Origin: Cloacimonetes bacterium SCGC AAA252-N17
Lineage (GTDB): Bacteria; Cloacimonadota; Cloacimonadia; JGIOTU-2
Reading direction: 5' to 3'
Assembly (NCBI GenBank): GCA_000404785.1
Contig: ASNI01000012.1
Span: 1 to 54,435 of the forward strand
DNA length: 54,435 bases
Both the position numbers and the translations under genes were made by a program. The stretch's first letter is position 1, and the number at the start of each line of letters is the position of its first letter. Below are positions 35,818-44,817 of the stretch, in pieces. The notes under the pieces are model-generated. The model did not search any database. It saw nothing but the letters and a program-made list of their open reading frames with translations, and was not told the DNA's origin.

Positions 35818-37014
35818 ATGAAAAAATTAATTTTAATAGTAGGTTTGTTATTACTAATAAGTATTAGCTTATCTGCTGATGATATTATGCGTCCGGAAAA
35901 GATAACGCTGGAGCAATTCACGCAGGAATATATTCCAGATTATATTCTGAAAAAAAGGATACCCTTAGAATGTAGAAGAGTAATGGCTTTTGCTGTTGCG
36001 AAAAATACTGGTAATATTGTAACTGTAACACAAGAACTTATTCCTGATACACATAAATTACAAACTGTTGTTAATTATTTTGATATTGATGGTAACTTGT
36101 TGTGGAAAAAACCAATTGAAGGAATTCTCACTCAAGCCTGTGCAATCACAGATAATGGTGAATTAATAACAACTTATGGGCACTTTGAGAGGTATTCATC
36201 CAACAATAAAAGTATAGTGCTATCAAATAAAGGTGATATTTTATGCACAGGAGTATTCGATAGTGCTGGTTTGGTTCCCTCACAAGATGGAAAATATCTT
36301 TACTTTAACAAAGGAACATCAGATTCAAAAGAAGCAAAAGGTTTCAAACTATTTGATAAAAATTTTGAACAGGTTAATGTAACTGGATTTGATTTCGATA
36401 ATTTGAGTAATATAGATTTTACTTTTGTATCTGATAATAAAATTATTATGTATGCTTATGATACTATTGAATCACAGCCCTATTATTACCTTCTAAAGAT
36501 AGACTCTGAAAATAAAATAACTTTATTATGGAAACACAAAACAGTAAAACAATACAAGAATTTCCCAACCTATTTCTATGACGATGTTAAGACACACAAA
36601 GATAAAATGATAATAAACACTATGTATTCCCCAGTTTATGTATTTAACTTTGCCGGCGATTTGCTTTATAAAGATGATGAAATTCACTTAAACAACATTG
36701 CATTTATTGATGATGAAAATATTTATCTACATAGAACAGTTTACAAGCCTAAAATTGTAAATTTGAAAACGAAGGATGTTAAAATAAAGCAAGAAACTTC
36801 CCTCCCCGGATTACAAAGTGTTTTTGTTAATAATGGCAATATAATATTTCAAGAGCGTTCTGCAACAAGTATATTAGACATAAATGCATGGACTAATTTT
36901 ACTATTTTACCGTATATTAGTAAAAATGTTAATATAAAAGATGTTGAATATTATATATTAGTACAATCTGTTAATAATCCTGAACTTGTAATTTATGAAA
37001 GGAGTTCAAAATGA
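35818..37014 (+). CDS. Exported protein of unknown function, paralog 3
   Basis: The 398-residue product has a signal peptide (MKKLILIVGLLLLISISLSA). It is the most diverged family member, recognisable by ITLEQFTQEYIPDYILKKRI near the start, AVAKNTGNIV, the VNYFDIDGNLLWKK strand motif, and the end NPELVIYERSSK. The start at 35818 follows GAGAGGAAG; the longer reading from 35716 would add a 34-residue stretch that is not signal-like. It overlaps the M23 gene by ATGA, so the two are translationally coupled and probably work together. Confidence 0.85.
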   Translation: MKKLILIVGLLLLISISLSADDIMRPEKITLEQFTQEYIPDYILKKRIPLECRRVMAFAVAKNTGNIVTVTQELIPDTHKLQTVVNYFDIDGNLLWKKPIEGILTQACAITDNGELITTYGHFERYSSNNKSIVLSNKGDILCTGVFDSAGLVPSQDGKYLYFNKGTSDSKEAKGFKLFDKNFEQVNVTGFDFDNLSNIDFTFVSDNKIIMYAYDTIESQPYYYLLKIDSENKITLLWKHKTVKQYKNFPTYFYDDVKTHKDKMIINTMYSPVYVFNFAGDLLYKDDEIHLNNIAFIDDENIYLHRTVYKPKIVNLKTKDVKIKQETSLPGLQSVFVNNGNIIFQERSATSILDINAWTNFTILPYISKNVNIKDVEYYILVQSVNNPELVIYERSSK

Positions 37015-38207
37015 GATCCAGATACATAATAACTATAGGATTTATTTTAGTCTTTGTTTTAATGTTTTCCGATTTTTGTTATAGTTTTTGGACATGGCCT
37101 GTTGATGGACGCGAACTTCAGAATATCCATGGTCTCTTCACTTCTGAATTCGGGCCGAATGCATATTCTACTACACAATACCGTTTTCACGATGGGATTG
37201 ATATAGATACTTATGATAATCAGAATATATATGCCGCAGAAGCAGGAGAAGTAATATTTGTTGGTAATGATGGTTCATATGGTCTTACAATAAGAATTGA
37301 GCATTCAGATGGTGAATTTACCAGATATTGTCATATGAATACTGCTTCAGTTAACACAGGAGATAATGTTATTCAAGGACAAATTATTGGAACAAATGGT
37401 GAATCAAAGAGAGGTACTCACCTCCATTTTGAAAGATGGCAAGAAGGTGATGATTGGGAAAATGGTAAGAAACGACATCCCCTAAAGTATATGAATTATT
37501 CAAGTGATGAAATAGATATATCTTTTGAAGAGTTAGGAGGTTATGATTTTAAATTTGGAATTGAAACCCCTACAAATCGATTACATGTTGATAGGGTTGA
37601 AATAATTTTTAACACAGGCAAGAGTTTAGTATTTATTTCAATACCCTATTCTCCTCCTGATCCGGCAGTCATACCTTTTCATCTAAACCCAACTCCAGAT
37701 AATGTATATATTGATTTTGAGCATCCATATAGTAATTGGGAATGTAGATATTATGTAGAACCTGATTATTGGTTGTACACTGCTCCTGAATATACGATTT
37801 ATTATAGATTTACAAATTTTATTAATAGTAGTTGGAGTTCATTTAATGTTTTTGTATATGACGCAAATAATAATGAGATTGGTTTTTATGACTCGTCAAT
37901 GGGCACTGAGCCAGGAAATAAAATATATACCCAACTAATTATTAATAATTGTCCTAATCCTTTTTATAACCAAACAATAATATCATATAATCTTAAAAAT
38001 ATTATAAGAGATGCAAAAATAGAAATCTACAACATAAAAGGTCAAAAAGTAAAAATTCTGCAACTCAGCCATGAGCAAGGTGCTGGTGAAGTTGTATGGA
38101 ACGGAACAAATGAAGAAGGTGATAGTGCCCCAGGTGGCATATATTTTCAAAAATTGGTAAATAACAATAAAGTAATCGATGTTAAAAAAATGCTTTTAAT
38201 AAAATAA
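37011..38207 (+). CDS. M23-family metallopeptidase with sorting domain
   Basis: Zinc endopeptidase of the lysostaphin/LytM type, expected to cut peptidoglycan crosslinks or Gly-rich peptides outside the inner membrane. The 398-residue product has a signal peptide (1-25). The M23 domain keeps its metal ligands: H60 and D64 (RFHDGIDID), H108 (YCHMN), and HLH at 137-139. A beta-rich middle leads to a C-terminal sorting domain (NCPNPFYNQTIISY; IYNIKGQKVKIL; GGIYFQKLV; end KKMLLIK), implying type IX export. It is coupled to paralog 3 by a 4-nt overlap. Confidence 0.92.
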   Translation: MRSRYIITIGFILVFVLMFSDFCYSFWTWPVDGRELQNIHGLFTSEFGPNAYSTTQYRFHDGIDIDTYDNQNIYAAEAGEVIFVGNDGSYGLTIRIEHSDGEFTRYCHMNTASVNTGDNVIQGQIIGTNGESKRGTHLHFERWQEGDDWENGKKRHPLKYMNYSSDEIDISFEELGGYDFKFGIETPTNRLHVDRVEIIFNTGKSLVFISIPYSPPDPAVIPFHLNPTPDNVYIDFEHPYSNWECRYYVEPDYWLYTAPEYTIYYRFTNFINSSWSSFNVFVYDANNNEIGFYDSSMGTEPGNKIYTQLIINNCPNPFYNQTIISYNLKNIIRDAKIEIYNIKGQKVKILQLSHEQGAGEVVWNGTNEEGDSAPGGIYFQKLVNNNKVIDVKKMLLIK

Positions 38208-38260
38208 AAAAGTACCGTTTTAACGGGATCCCGAGTTAATCGGGGAAAGGAAATACTATT
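38208..38260. other. Short spacer with small stem before the C25 gene
   Basis: Contains CCCGA-GTTAA-TCGGG (about 38229-38244) and, just before it, CCGTT-TT-AACGG. No U-tract follows, so the C25 gene is probably read from the same transcript. The small stem may be an mRNA processing or stability element. Confidence 0.4.
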
Positions 38261-40657
38261 ATGAAAAGTAAAAAACTAATAATTACAGTAAATGCTATAA
38301 CATTAATACTATTCTTTGGTTACAGCTTTTTGTTTGCTACACCAAAGGATGACTATGAGCAAGGTTTGAGAGAGGAATTGAAAGATATATTTGATGATAC
38401 TAATGAAATGGATCAGTTCATTGAGCATGCAGAGGATTTCAAACCCATTATTAATAAAGAAGAATATCCTAATACTACAAGAGAAAAAAATGAAATACCT
38501 TATTATATGATAATTATTACGAATGAGGAATTATTGTCTATTTTTTTGGAATTTGCAGAAATAAAGGATACTGAAGGAATAAAAACTCAAGTAGTAACAA
38601 CTTCTGTTATTGGAAATACGCCGGATGAAATAAGGGCTTACTTAAAAATACGAAAGTTGGATAATCCATATCTTAAATATGTTCTGATCGGTGGAGATGC
38701 GTCAGTGATAATGCCAAAAATAATTGATGTGGACAAAACCGACTATAGTTCGTTTCCCACGGATTATTATTTCTGTAACGTGCTTTCAGAATGGGTTTCT
38801 AATGATGAAATCAATTTTGAAGCAGATCTATATGTAGGCAGAATCCCAGCAGATACAGTGCAAGAAGTCCAGAATTTTATTGATAAATACGTATCCTATC
38901 GTCAGGCAGGCAATTTCTCTGAAAAATATCATTTGATCGCTAATAATCTTGGTAGAATACCCGGTCATACGGGTGGGAATAGTATAATAGATTTTATTGC
39001 TATGCATATAGATACAGATATTGATTTTACCTATGAAGAAGACCTCGTATCACCATTTTCTCCTGCCGGTGTGATGTTGGGCAATGCTTTTAACACGAAC
39101 GATCATAGTTTTTTATTTAATGTTACACACGGTGGTAGTCGAGCTATCACAGCACTTAATAGTAATAGTAATTGGAATGTTGTCGGCGATCTGGCTGATT
39201 ATCCAAATAGTCAGCAAATAACCAATGTGTATGAATGGTCAGTATATGGACAGTGGAATGATACAACAGGTTATTATTATGAATATCTCCCTGATTATCT
39301 TACAAATACTAATCCTTACATTTTATGGAATTCATCTTGTGCAAGCACTAAATTTGTTGATGTTAATAATGATCCGATGGATTGTGTTGGAGCATGTTTC
39401 CTTATGGATAATAATGGAGCCGCTGCTTATTATGGTGTAGCTTCCTATGAATTTCCTTATATTTCTCGTCTTGCAGTTGAAGACTTCATGGATTTTGTAT
39501 TTTTGGATGAGATACATGAAATTAGTATCAATACTATTAATTCTCTTCAATTTCTTTATCCTTACACATATATCAGCTCGCTCAGAAATTTAATTATTGC
39601 ACATATCTTATTTGGCGACCCAAGTATGGAGATATGGTCTAAACAAGCAGAGAATTTGGTTACGATATGTAAAGGTGGTAATACTTTTAAAGCAATGGAT
39701 TTCTCAGGAAATGCAGTAGATGCGACCATTGTTATATTGAATAGTAATATTGAAATATTGGGAAGGGGTGAATCACCATACTCATACCCAGATAGATTGG
39801 ATGACAGTGATATTATTACATCTAATAGCCCCAACTATTTACAGGCAATGAATACATATGGAGAGATAAAAGAATTTTCGGGTCTTCCTTATGAAATGAC
39901 TTTTGAAGAAGGTATAGATAATAACTGGGAGATGTTTAACAGTACTGAATATGGAAGAACTCTTATAACCGAAGAATATGAACCATATGAGAGTGATAAA
40001 TGCCTTATAATGGATGTTATCACAGATGGATATTACTCAACGAATGAAGCTTGGTTGCATTTAAATCTTGTAAATCAAGAAGGGGTTGAAATTTCATTTT
40101 TCTGGAAAGAGTTTGACGATGAAGATCATTTTGAGGATGGAGTATATATATCTGACAAAGGAGGAGAGTATTTTGAAAAGATATATTCCCTAAAAGATAA
40201 TAACAATAAATGGGAAAGAGTAGTTATTGAACTTGACGAAATAGTGAAGGAATTAGGTATGAGATACACCAATGACTTTGTACTAAAATTTCAACATTAT
40301 GACAATGATAAAATACCCCGTGATGGTTTTGCATTTGATGATATTAATGTATATTCTAACTCAAAAGACCCAGGACTCGAAAAGACTATTAATGCGGCTA
40401 GCAATATTGGGAACTATCCTAATCCCTTTACTTCGGAAACCTCGATTTCTTTTTCTCTTAAAGAACATTCACATGTTAAAATAGTGATTTATAACGTAAA
40501 AGGTGAGCGTGTATCTACTCTTATGAATGAAAATCGTGATTCCGGAACTCACACTTTAAGGTGGGATGGCACGGATTTGAGCGCTGGTATTTACTTTATA
40601 AAATTGATGGTTAATGACAAAGTTTCCGATATTCACAAAACAATAATTCTGCGATAA
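38261..40657 (+). CDS. C25 (gingipain-like) cysteine peptidase with sorting domain
   Basis: Secreted clan CD cysteine endopeptidase. The 798-residue product has a signal peptide (about 1-26). The caspase-like C25 core contains VLIGGDASVIMP and FPTDYYFCNV (subunit strands), with catalytic H290 (NVTHGG) and C360 (WNSSCAS). A later beta-sandwich region and a C-terminal type IX sorting domain (NYPNPFTSETSISFSL; IYNVKGERVSTL; WDGTDLSAGIYFIKL; end TIILR) follow. It lies 53 nt after the M23 gene. Protease activity is inferred from the intact His/Cys dyad; specificity is unknown. Confidence 0.92.
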   Translation: MKSKKLIITVNAITLILFFGYSFLFATPKDDYEQGLREELKDIFDDTNEMDQFIEHAEDFKPIINKEEYPNTTREKNEIPYYMIIITNEELLSIFLEFAEIKDTEGIKTQVVTTSVIGNTPDEIRAYLKIRKLDNPYLKYVLIGGDASVIMPKIIDVDKTDYSSFPTDYYFCNVLSEWVSNDEINFEADLYVGRIPADTVQEVQNFIDKYVSYRQAGNFSEKYHLIANNLGRIPGHTGGNSIIDFIAMHIDTDIDFTYEEDLVSPFSPAGVMLGNAFNTNDHSFLFNVTHGGSRAITALNSNSNWNVVGDLADYPNSQQITNVYEWSVYGQWNDTTGYYYEYLPDYLTNTNPYILWNSSCASTKFVDVNNDPMDCVGACFLMDNNGAAAYYGVASYEFPYISRLAVEDFMDFVFLDEIHEISINTINSLQFLYPYTYISSLRNLIIAHILFGDPSMEIWSKQAENLVTICKGGNTFKAMDFSGNAVDATIVILNSNIEILGRGESPYSYPDRLDDSDIITSNSPNYLQAMNTYGEIKEFSGLPYEMTFEEGIDNNWEMFNSTEYGRTLITEEYEPYESDKCLIMDVITDGYYSTNEAWLHLNLVNQEGVEISFFWKEFDDEDHFEDGVYISDKGGEYFEKIYSLKDNNNKWERVVIELDEIVKELGMRYTNDFVLKFQHYDNDKIPRDGFAFDDINVYSNSKDPGLEKTINAASNIGNYPNPFTSETSISFSLKEHSHVKIVIYNVKGERVSTLMNENRDSGTHTLRWDGTDLSAGIYFIKLMVNDKVSDIHKTIILR

Positions 40658-40676
40658 AATAAGCAGTATAAATTAT

Positions 40677-40711
40677 AGACTCGAATGCATTACCTGTGTT
40701 CGAGTCTTTTT
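40677..40711 (+). terminator. Intrinsic terminator after the C25 gene
   Basis: A 9-bp perfect stem AGACTCGAA (40677-40685) / TTCGAGTCT (40699-40707) is followed by TTTT. It lies between two convergent genes and may also stop the minus-strand ppx transcript, whose side is less T-rich. Confidence 0.85.
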
Positions 40712-40724
40712 CGTATGAAAATAA

Positions 40725-41621
40725 TCAACAGAATTTTGTATATAGTAATAATGTTCCAAACTGTAAACCGTAATCGCTTACAAATATCTTATCAATACCA
40801 AGATAAGAGAAAATACTTTCAAGAAGTATCGTTCCTGATAGCAGAACATCGGAACGGTGTGGATCAAAGGGAATAAGTCTTTCTATCTCTTTATAAGACA
40901 ATTTTTTCCACAGATCTTTGAAATGAAGAACATCATCCAAAGTAAGAACCTGTTTGTGGACTTTTTCTGAAACCCATTCTTTCAAACCCTTTTTCACTGC
41001 AATGAGATTTGTGACGGTTCCGCCCACACCGACAACTTCAAAGGAAGAGGGGACATGTTTCTGGATCTTGGACTGTGCCAATATATCCTGACAAAAAGCA
41101 TGTTTTTCCTCATCATTATCACAAAGATTGTTAAGTCTTCGGACTCCCATTTTCAAGCTGGTTGAAAATTCTAATTTACCTTTTTTCACAATCATGAACT
41201 CAGTACTTCCTCCTCCAATATCAAAGATAATCAAATTCTCATGCTCATCAAATTCGTGCTTATTTGCGAGATAGATATAGTAGATTTCCTGCTTTTCTGA
41301 AAGAATATGATACCTCAAGTCATACTTGCTTCGAAGCCAGTTGGCAAGCTGTGAAATATTTTTCGATTCCCGCGAAGCAGAAGTGCCGGTTATGATAATA
41401 TTTTCTAAATGATAACGCTTGGATGTGAGGATAAAATCTTCAAGAATTGCTTTTGCTCTTTCAATGCTATCATCTTTGAGAAGACCATTCCTCATGCCTT
41501 TACCAAGTGATGAAGTACGCGCATCTCGATGAAGAACTTTCCATGAATTCTGTGCTCTCTCAGCAATAAGCAACAGAATTGAATTAGTCCCTACATCAAT
41601 AACAGAGCAGATGGTTTTCAT
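40725..41621 (-). CDS. Ppx/GppA-family phosphatase (exopolyphosphatase-like)
   Basis: Member of the ASKHA phosphatase family that hydrolyses polyphosphate or pppGpp. The 298-residue product is the short single-unit form, lacking the C-terminal HD-like half of E. coli Ppx. Phosphate-binding motifs are VIDVGTNSILLLI (about 7-19), ITGTSASRES, and FDIGGGSTEF. It is last in a minus-strand operon, 7 nt after ispG. Which substrate is used cannot be decided from sequence. Confidence 0.92.
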   Translation of the reverse strand: MKTICSVIDVGTNSILLLIAERAQNSWKVLHRDARTSSLGKGMRNGLLKDDSIERAKAILEDFILTSKRYHLENIIITGTSASRESKNISQLANWLRSKYDLRYHILSEKQEIYYIYLANKHEFDEHENLIIFDIGGGSTEFMIVKKGKLEFSTSLKMGVRRLNNLCDNDEEKHAFCQDILAQSKIQKHVPSSFEVVGVGGTVTNLIAVKKGLKEWVSEKVHKQVLTLDDVLHFKDLWKKLSYKEIERLIPFDPHRSDVLLSGTILLESIFSYLGIDKIFVSDYGLQFGTLLLYTKFC

Positions 41622-41628
41622 AAAGGAA

Positions 41629-42684
41629 TTACAATATTGTGCGTATCTCTTTGAGCAGTTCGTTTATGATCTGCTCCTCAGGAATTTTTCTGATTATTTT
41701 TCCCTTTTTGAAAAGCACTGCCTGCCCTTTACCTCCTGCAATACCAATATCCGCTTCTACCGCTTCACCAGGACCATTAACAACACAACCCATAACTGCA
41801 ATGGAAATATTATGTTCAATATGCAATTTTCGAACCTCTTTTTCCACTTCCTTTGCAATGCTAATTATGTCGATTTCAGTTCTTCCGCAGGTGGGGCATA
41901 TAATGAAGTGAGGACCCTTTCGCAAATCGAGAGCTCGTAGGAGTTCAAGTCCAACTTTAACTTCTTCAACAGGATCAGCAGCAAGTGAAACACGTATCGT
42001 ATCGCCGATTCCTTCTGCAAGGAGTGTTCCAATGCCGATCGAGGAACGAATGGTACCTGAGAAAGCTGTACCGGCTTCTGTGACGCCTAAATGCAGCGGG
42101 AAGTCACATTTTTCACTTATCTTTCTGTATGCTTCGATAGTCAAAGGCACAGATGATGCTTTCAATGACAACTTTATATCATAAAAATTCTGCGATTTAA
42201 AAAAATGAACATGCCGAAGTGCACTTTCCACGAGTGCGTCTGCAGTTACGCCATATTTTTTCTTGATATCCTTTTCCAAAGAACCTGCGTTAACACCAAT
42301 ACGAATAGGAATATTTGCTATTTTCGCAGCATCGATAACTTTTTTAACCTTTTCCGAACTACCGATATTCCCCGGATTGATACGAATTCCGTTAACGCCT
42401 TTTTCGATTGCTTTGATCGCAAGCTCGTGGTTGAAATGAATATCACCAATAACCGGAATAGGGGATTCATTGATAATTTTAGGAAGGGCTTCAACAGCTT
42501 TCATGTCAGGTAATGCAACCCTGATAATATCACAACCGTGAGCTGCACATTGCCGGATTTGATCGAGTGTTTTCTCTGCATCCCGGGTGTCGGTATTGGT
42601 CATAGACTGCACGGAAATGGGTGCATCACCGCCAATCTTGACCGTACCTACTGCGATTTGCCGGGTTTTTCTTCTTTGTATCAT
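41629..42684 (-). CDS. ispG: (E)-4-hydroxy-3-methylbut-2-enyl-diphosphate synthase IspG
   Basis: Penultimate step of the non-mevalonate (MEP) isoprenoid pathway, reducing MEcPP to HMBPP. The 351-residue bacterial short form begins with RRKTRQIAVGTVKIGG and SVQSMTNTDTRD (TIM barrel). It ends with the [4Fe-4S] ligands C263, C266 and C300 in CPTCGRTEID and CVVNGPGEA, with E307. It overlaps ogt by 4 nt. Confidence 0.97.
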   Translation of the reverse strand: MIQRRKTRQIAVGTVKIGGDAPISVQSMTNTDTRDAEKTLDQIRQCAAHGCDIIRVALPDMKAVEALPKIINESPIPVIGDIHFNHELAIKAIEKGVNGIRINPGNIGSSEKVKKVIDAAKIANIPIRIGVNAGSLEKDIKKKYGVTADALVESALRHVHFFKSQNFYDIKLSLKASSVPLTIEAYRKISEKCDFPLHLGVTEAGTAFSGTIRSSIGIGTLLAEGIGDTIRVSLAADPVEEVKVGLELLRALDLRKGPHFIICPTCGRTEIDIISIAKEVEKEVRKLHIEHNISIAVMGCVVNGPGEAVEADIGIAGGKGQAVLFKKGKIIRKIPEEQIINELLKEIRTIL

Positions 42685-43142
42685 AAATGCTGTCTTTCAA
42701 AATCTAATAATTTTTGTTTTACATCGATTCCTAAACCAAAGCCACCCAGTCCGCCATCTGATCGAATGACACGATGACATGGAACTACGATAGGAATTGG
42801 ATTGACATGCAGTGCATTTCCCACTGCACGATGTGCGTTTGGATGACCTATACCTTGAGCAACTTCATTATAGGTTTGAGTTTCGCCATAGGGGATCTGC
42901 TGAATATATTCCCATACCTTTCTTTGAAAAGGAGTGGCAATAAGAACAAGAGAGAGATCGAACTGTTTTCTAGTTCCAGTGAAATACTCTTTGAGTTGTT
43001 TTAAGTATTGATTTTCTTTTGACAGTTCGAATATGATATTTTCCTTATTTTCATTGAGATTTAAAGTATGCAAACCCTCATCCGAGAAAGTGAGAGTAAT
43101 AAGACCGAAATCATTTTTTAATGTGCTTTGGTATAATTTCAT
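42681..43142 (-). CDS. ogt: Methylated-DNA-protein-cysteine methyltransferase
   Basis: Suicide repair protein that takes O6-alkyl groups from guanine. The 153-residue product has the helix-turn-helix/arginine-finger region and the active-site PCHRVI (C122) following AHRAVGNALHVNPIPIVV. It is the first gene of the ogt-ispG-ppx operon. Its stop overlaps the ispG start, implying coupling although the functions differ. Ada-type regulatory domain is absent. Confidence 0.95.
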   Translation of the reverse strand: MKLYQSTLKNDFGLITLTFSDEGLHTLNLNENKENIIFELSKENQYLKQLKEYFTGTRKQFDLSLVLIATPFQRKVWEYIQQIPYGETQTYNEVAQGIGHPNAHRAVGNALHVNPIPIVVPCHRVIRSDGGLGGFGLGIDVKQKLLDFERQHL

Positions 43143-43214
43143 AAATTTATGTAGATAGAGAAGCGCAGGTTATTGTCAATAATTTTGAACGTTCAATGGA
43201 ATGCTAGTATAAGA

Positions 43215-43415
43215 TTATGATACAAGTCCGAAGATTATTCCAGCAATGCCTACGACAAAATATACGATCACATTTATCCAATAGAGTGTTGATTTCTCTT
43301 CTTTTGATATTTTAAAGAACCCACTGATTTTTACTTTTCCGGACGTCAGTCCTTTATAGCCGAAGCAGAAAAGGGAAAAACCGATGAGGGCGATGAGAAA
43401 TTTGAGAAATTTCAT
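43215..43415 (-). CDS. Small two-span membrane protein
   Basis: The 66-residue product starts MKFLKFLIALIGFSLFCFGY, then has a charged loop (KVKISGFFKISKEEKS) and a second hydrophobic span (YWINVIVYFVVGIAGIIFGL). ATG 43415 is preferred; a longer TTG-initiated reading from 43448 adds an AT-rich stretch. No clear RBS is visible, so expression is uncertain. Function unknown. Confidence 0.55.
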   Translation of the reverse strand: MKFLKFLIALIGFSLFCFGYKGLTSGKVKISGFFKISKEEKSTLYWINVIVYFVVGIAGIIFGLVS

Positions 43416-43463
43416 ATTAATTATTGTTATTTTATATAAATATCTCAATGAATTAATGACAAA

Positions 43464-43484
43464 ATTAATGATTAATGATTAATG
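43464..43484. repeat. Three tandem ATTAATG heptamers
   Basis: ATTAATG occurs three times in a row at 43464-43484, followed by ATT. The array overlaps the stop codon of the nuclease gene. It could be a slipped-strand hotspot that shifts the end of that protein, or a simple AT-rich repeat. Confidence 0.8.
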
Positions 43485-44816
43485 ATTCCTTGATTCAGAA
43501 AATAATTCCAATACTTTAGCTGAAGGATATGTAGACAACGAAGCTACTCCATTAGCAAGTTCTATAGGTATAAGAGCCCCCTCGTATCGATTGCTTAATA
43601 TTTTGTAAATAGTTGATATGATATTCTTGATTGCAATTAAATTATCAATTGAAGGATTCTCAACACCTTCACCACGAATTCCTGTTGGAATGTTTAATAC
43701 CATTTGATGGTAATCATTAATCTTAACAAAAACTTTTGCTCCATAATTAGTATCTGAACCATATATGCTATTTGAATTACTATGCTGTATCTCTTTTCTA
43801 ATATAATTATTACCAGGAATAAAAACAGAATTTGAAGGAGCATTTCGACCAATTAGTTGAAGATGATCAAAAAAGAAACCAGATTTTTCTTGCCCAATCA
43901 TTGCAACTTCATATCCACTATTCTTTGCATATTGAAAGAAGCGTCTAATAGGAGCAGATAGCTTTGCCAATGTTGCTCTTAAAGATAATGGACCATCTTT
44001 AATAAAGAGACAATTTTTCAATATATCCTTTTTGTTGTCCCAAAAATATCTTATGGGAGTAAAAATCATAAGTGTTTCGCTGATTGACATATAATCTGAA
44101 GCTACTTGATTAGGAGCATGATCTTCAGTCATCGATTGATGAAGACCGAACAAATCGGTTATAAAAATTTCATTTCCGCAATTTGGACATTTCCCCTTTT
44201 CTTCATCATATGGTAATGTTGCATGATCAACACCCGTTTCTTCACGACAATATGGGCAACCAAATTTCTCTAGTTTTGCTTTTGGATTCTCATTCCATTT
44301 TTCATATGCTATCCATTTTAAAGTTTCCATCATTGCGCTATCAAGTGAATTATTTAGACCTTTGTCATTTACAGATTCGTAGATTATTTCTCTTACTGCA
44401 TGATAGATTGATTTTCCTGGAACAACAACATGTCGTAATGGAAAGGTAGTAGCATGAAACAAAGCTGATTCTTTCATTATATCACGCAATGCAAATGGAT
44501 TCGGATTTTCTTTGTCAAGCTTAGAAATTGCATATTGATCCAGTTTTAACAAAGCAGATTTTACAAAAGCTATAGCTTTGTATGGTGGGTTTGGATATTC
44601 AATTGTGTGAATTGAGCCGTCGGAAGCGAAAATTATTTTTAATTCATTACCGCCTTCAGGAATTGGCTGCCAGTTAATTCCTTTAGGTTCAATTATGAAA
44701 TTTGGATCATTAAAATTTTCACATAACTTTTTCACTAAAGGACTTTGTATAACTTCTAAGTGACCAAGTTTAGAAGCTCTTTCTATAGGTAATCTTTTTC
44801 CTTTTTGGTATGGCAT
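43479..44816 (-). CDS. nurA: NurA-type nuclease with inserted zinc ribbon
   Basis: NurA nucleases resect DNA ends together with the HerA pump. The 445-residue product has the two metal-binding aspartates in family-like contexts: D66 in IIFASDGSIHTIEY, and D274 in CLFIKDGPLSLRATLAKL. IGQEKSGFFFDHL is also present. Between them an extra zinc ribbon is seen (CPYC 187-190, CPNC 210-213), absent from the archaeal proteins I know. It starts 1 nt after the herA stop, so both belong to one operon. Assignment is by motif and by the herA neighbour. Confidence 0.8.
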   Translation of the reverse strand: MPYQKGKRLPIERASKLGHLEVIQSPLVKKLCENFNDPNFIIEPKGINWQPIPEGGNELKIIFASDGSIHTIEYPNPPYKAIAFVKSALLKLDQYAISKLDKENPNPFALRDIMKESALFHATTFPLRHVVVPGKSIYHAVREIIYESVNDKGLNNSLDSAMMETLKWIAYEKWNENPKAKLEKFGCPYCREETGVDHATLPYDEEKGKCPNCGNEIFITDLFGLHQSMTEDHAPNQVASDYMSISETLMIFTPIRYFWDNKKDILKNCLFIKDGPLSLRATLAKLSAPIRRFFQYAKNSGYEVAMIGQEKSGFFFDHLQLIGRNAPSNSVFIPGNNYIRKEIQHSNSNSIYGSDTNYGAKVFVKINDYHQMVLNIPTGIRGEGVENPSIDNLIAIKNIISTIYKILSNRYEGALIPIELANGVASLSTYPSAKVLELFSESRNH

Positions 44817-44817
44817 T

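Noticed and set aside
40685..40876. Plus-strand frame of 63 codons starting in the terminator
   Set aside because: It begins inside the hairpin of an intrinsic terminator and overlaps the end of ppx on the other strand.
41611..41940. Plus-strand frames opposite ispG (109 and 90 codons)
   Set aside because: They are shadows of the conserved iron-sulfur region of ispG and have no RBS.
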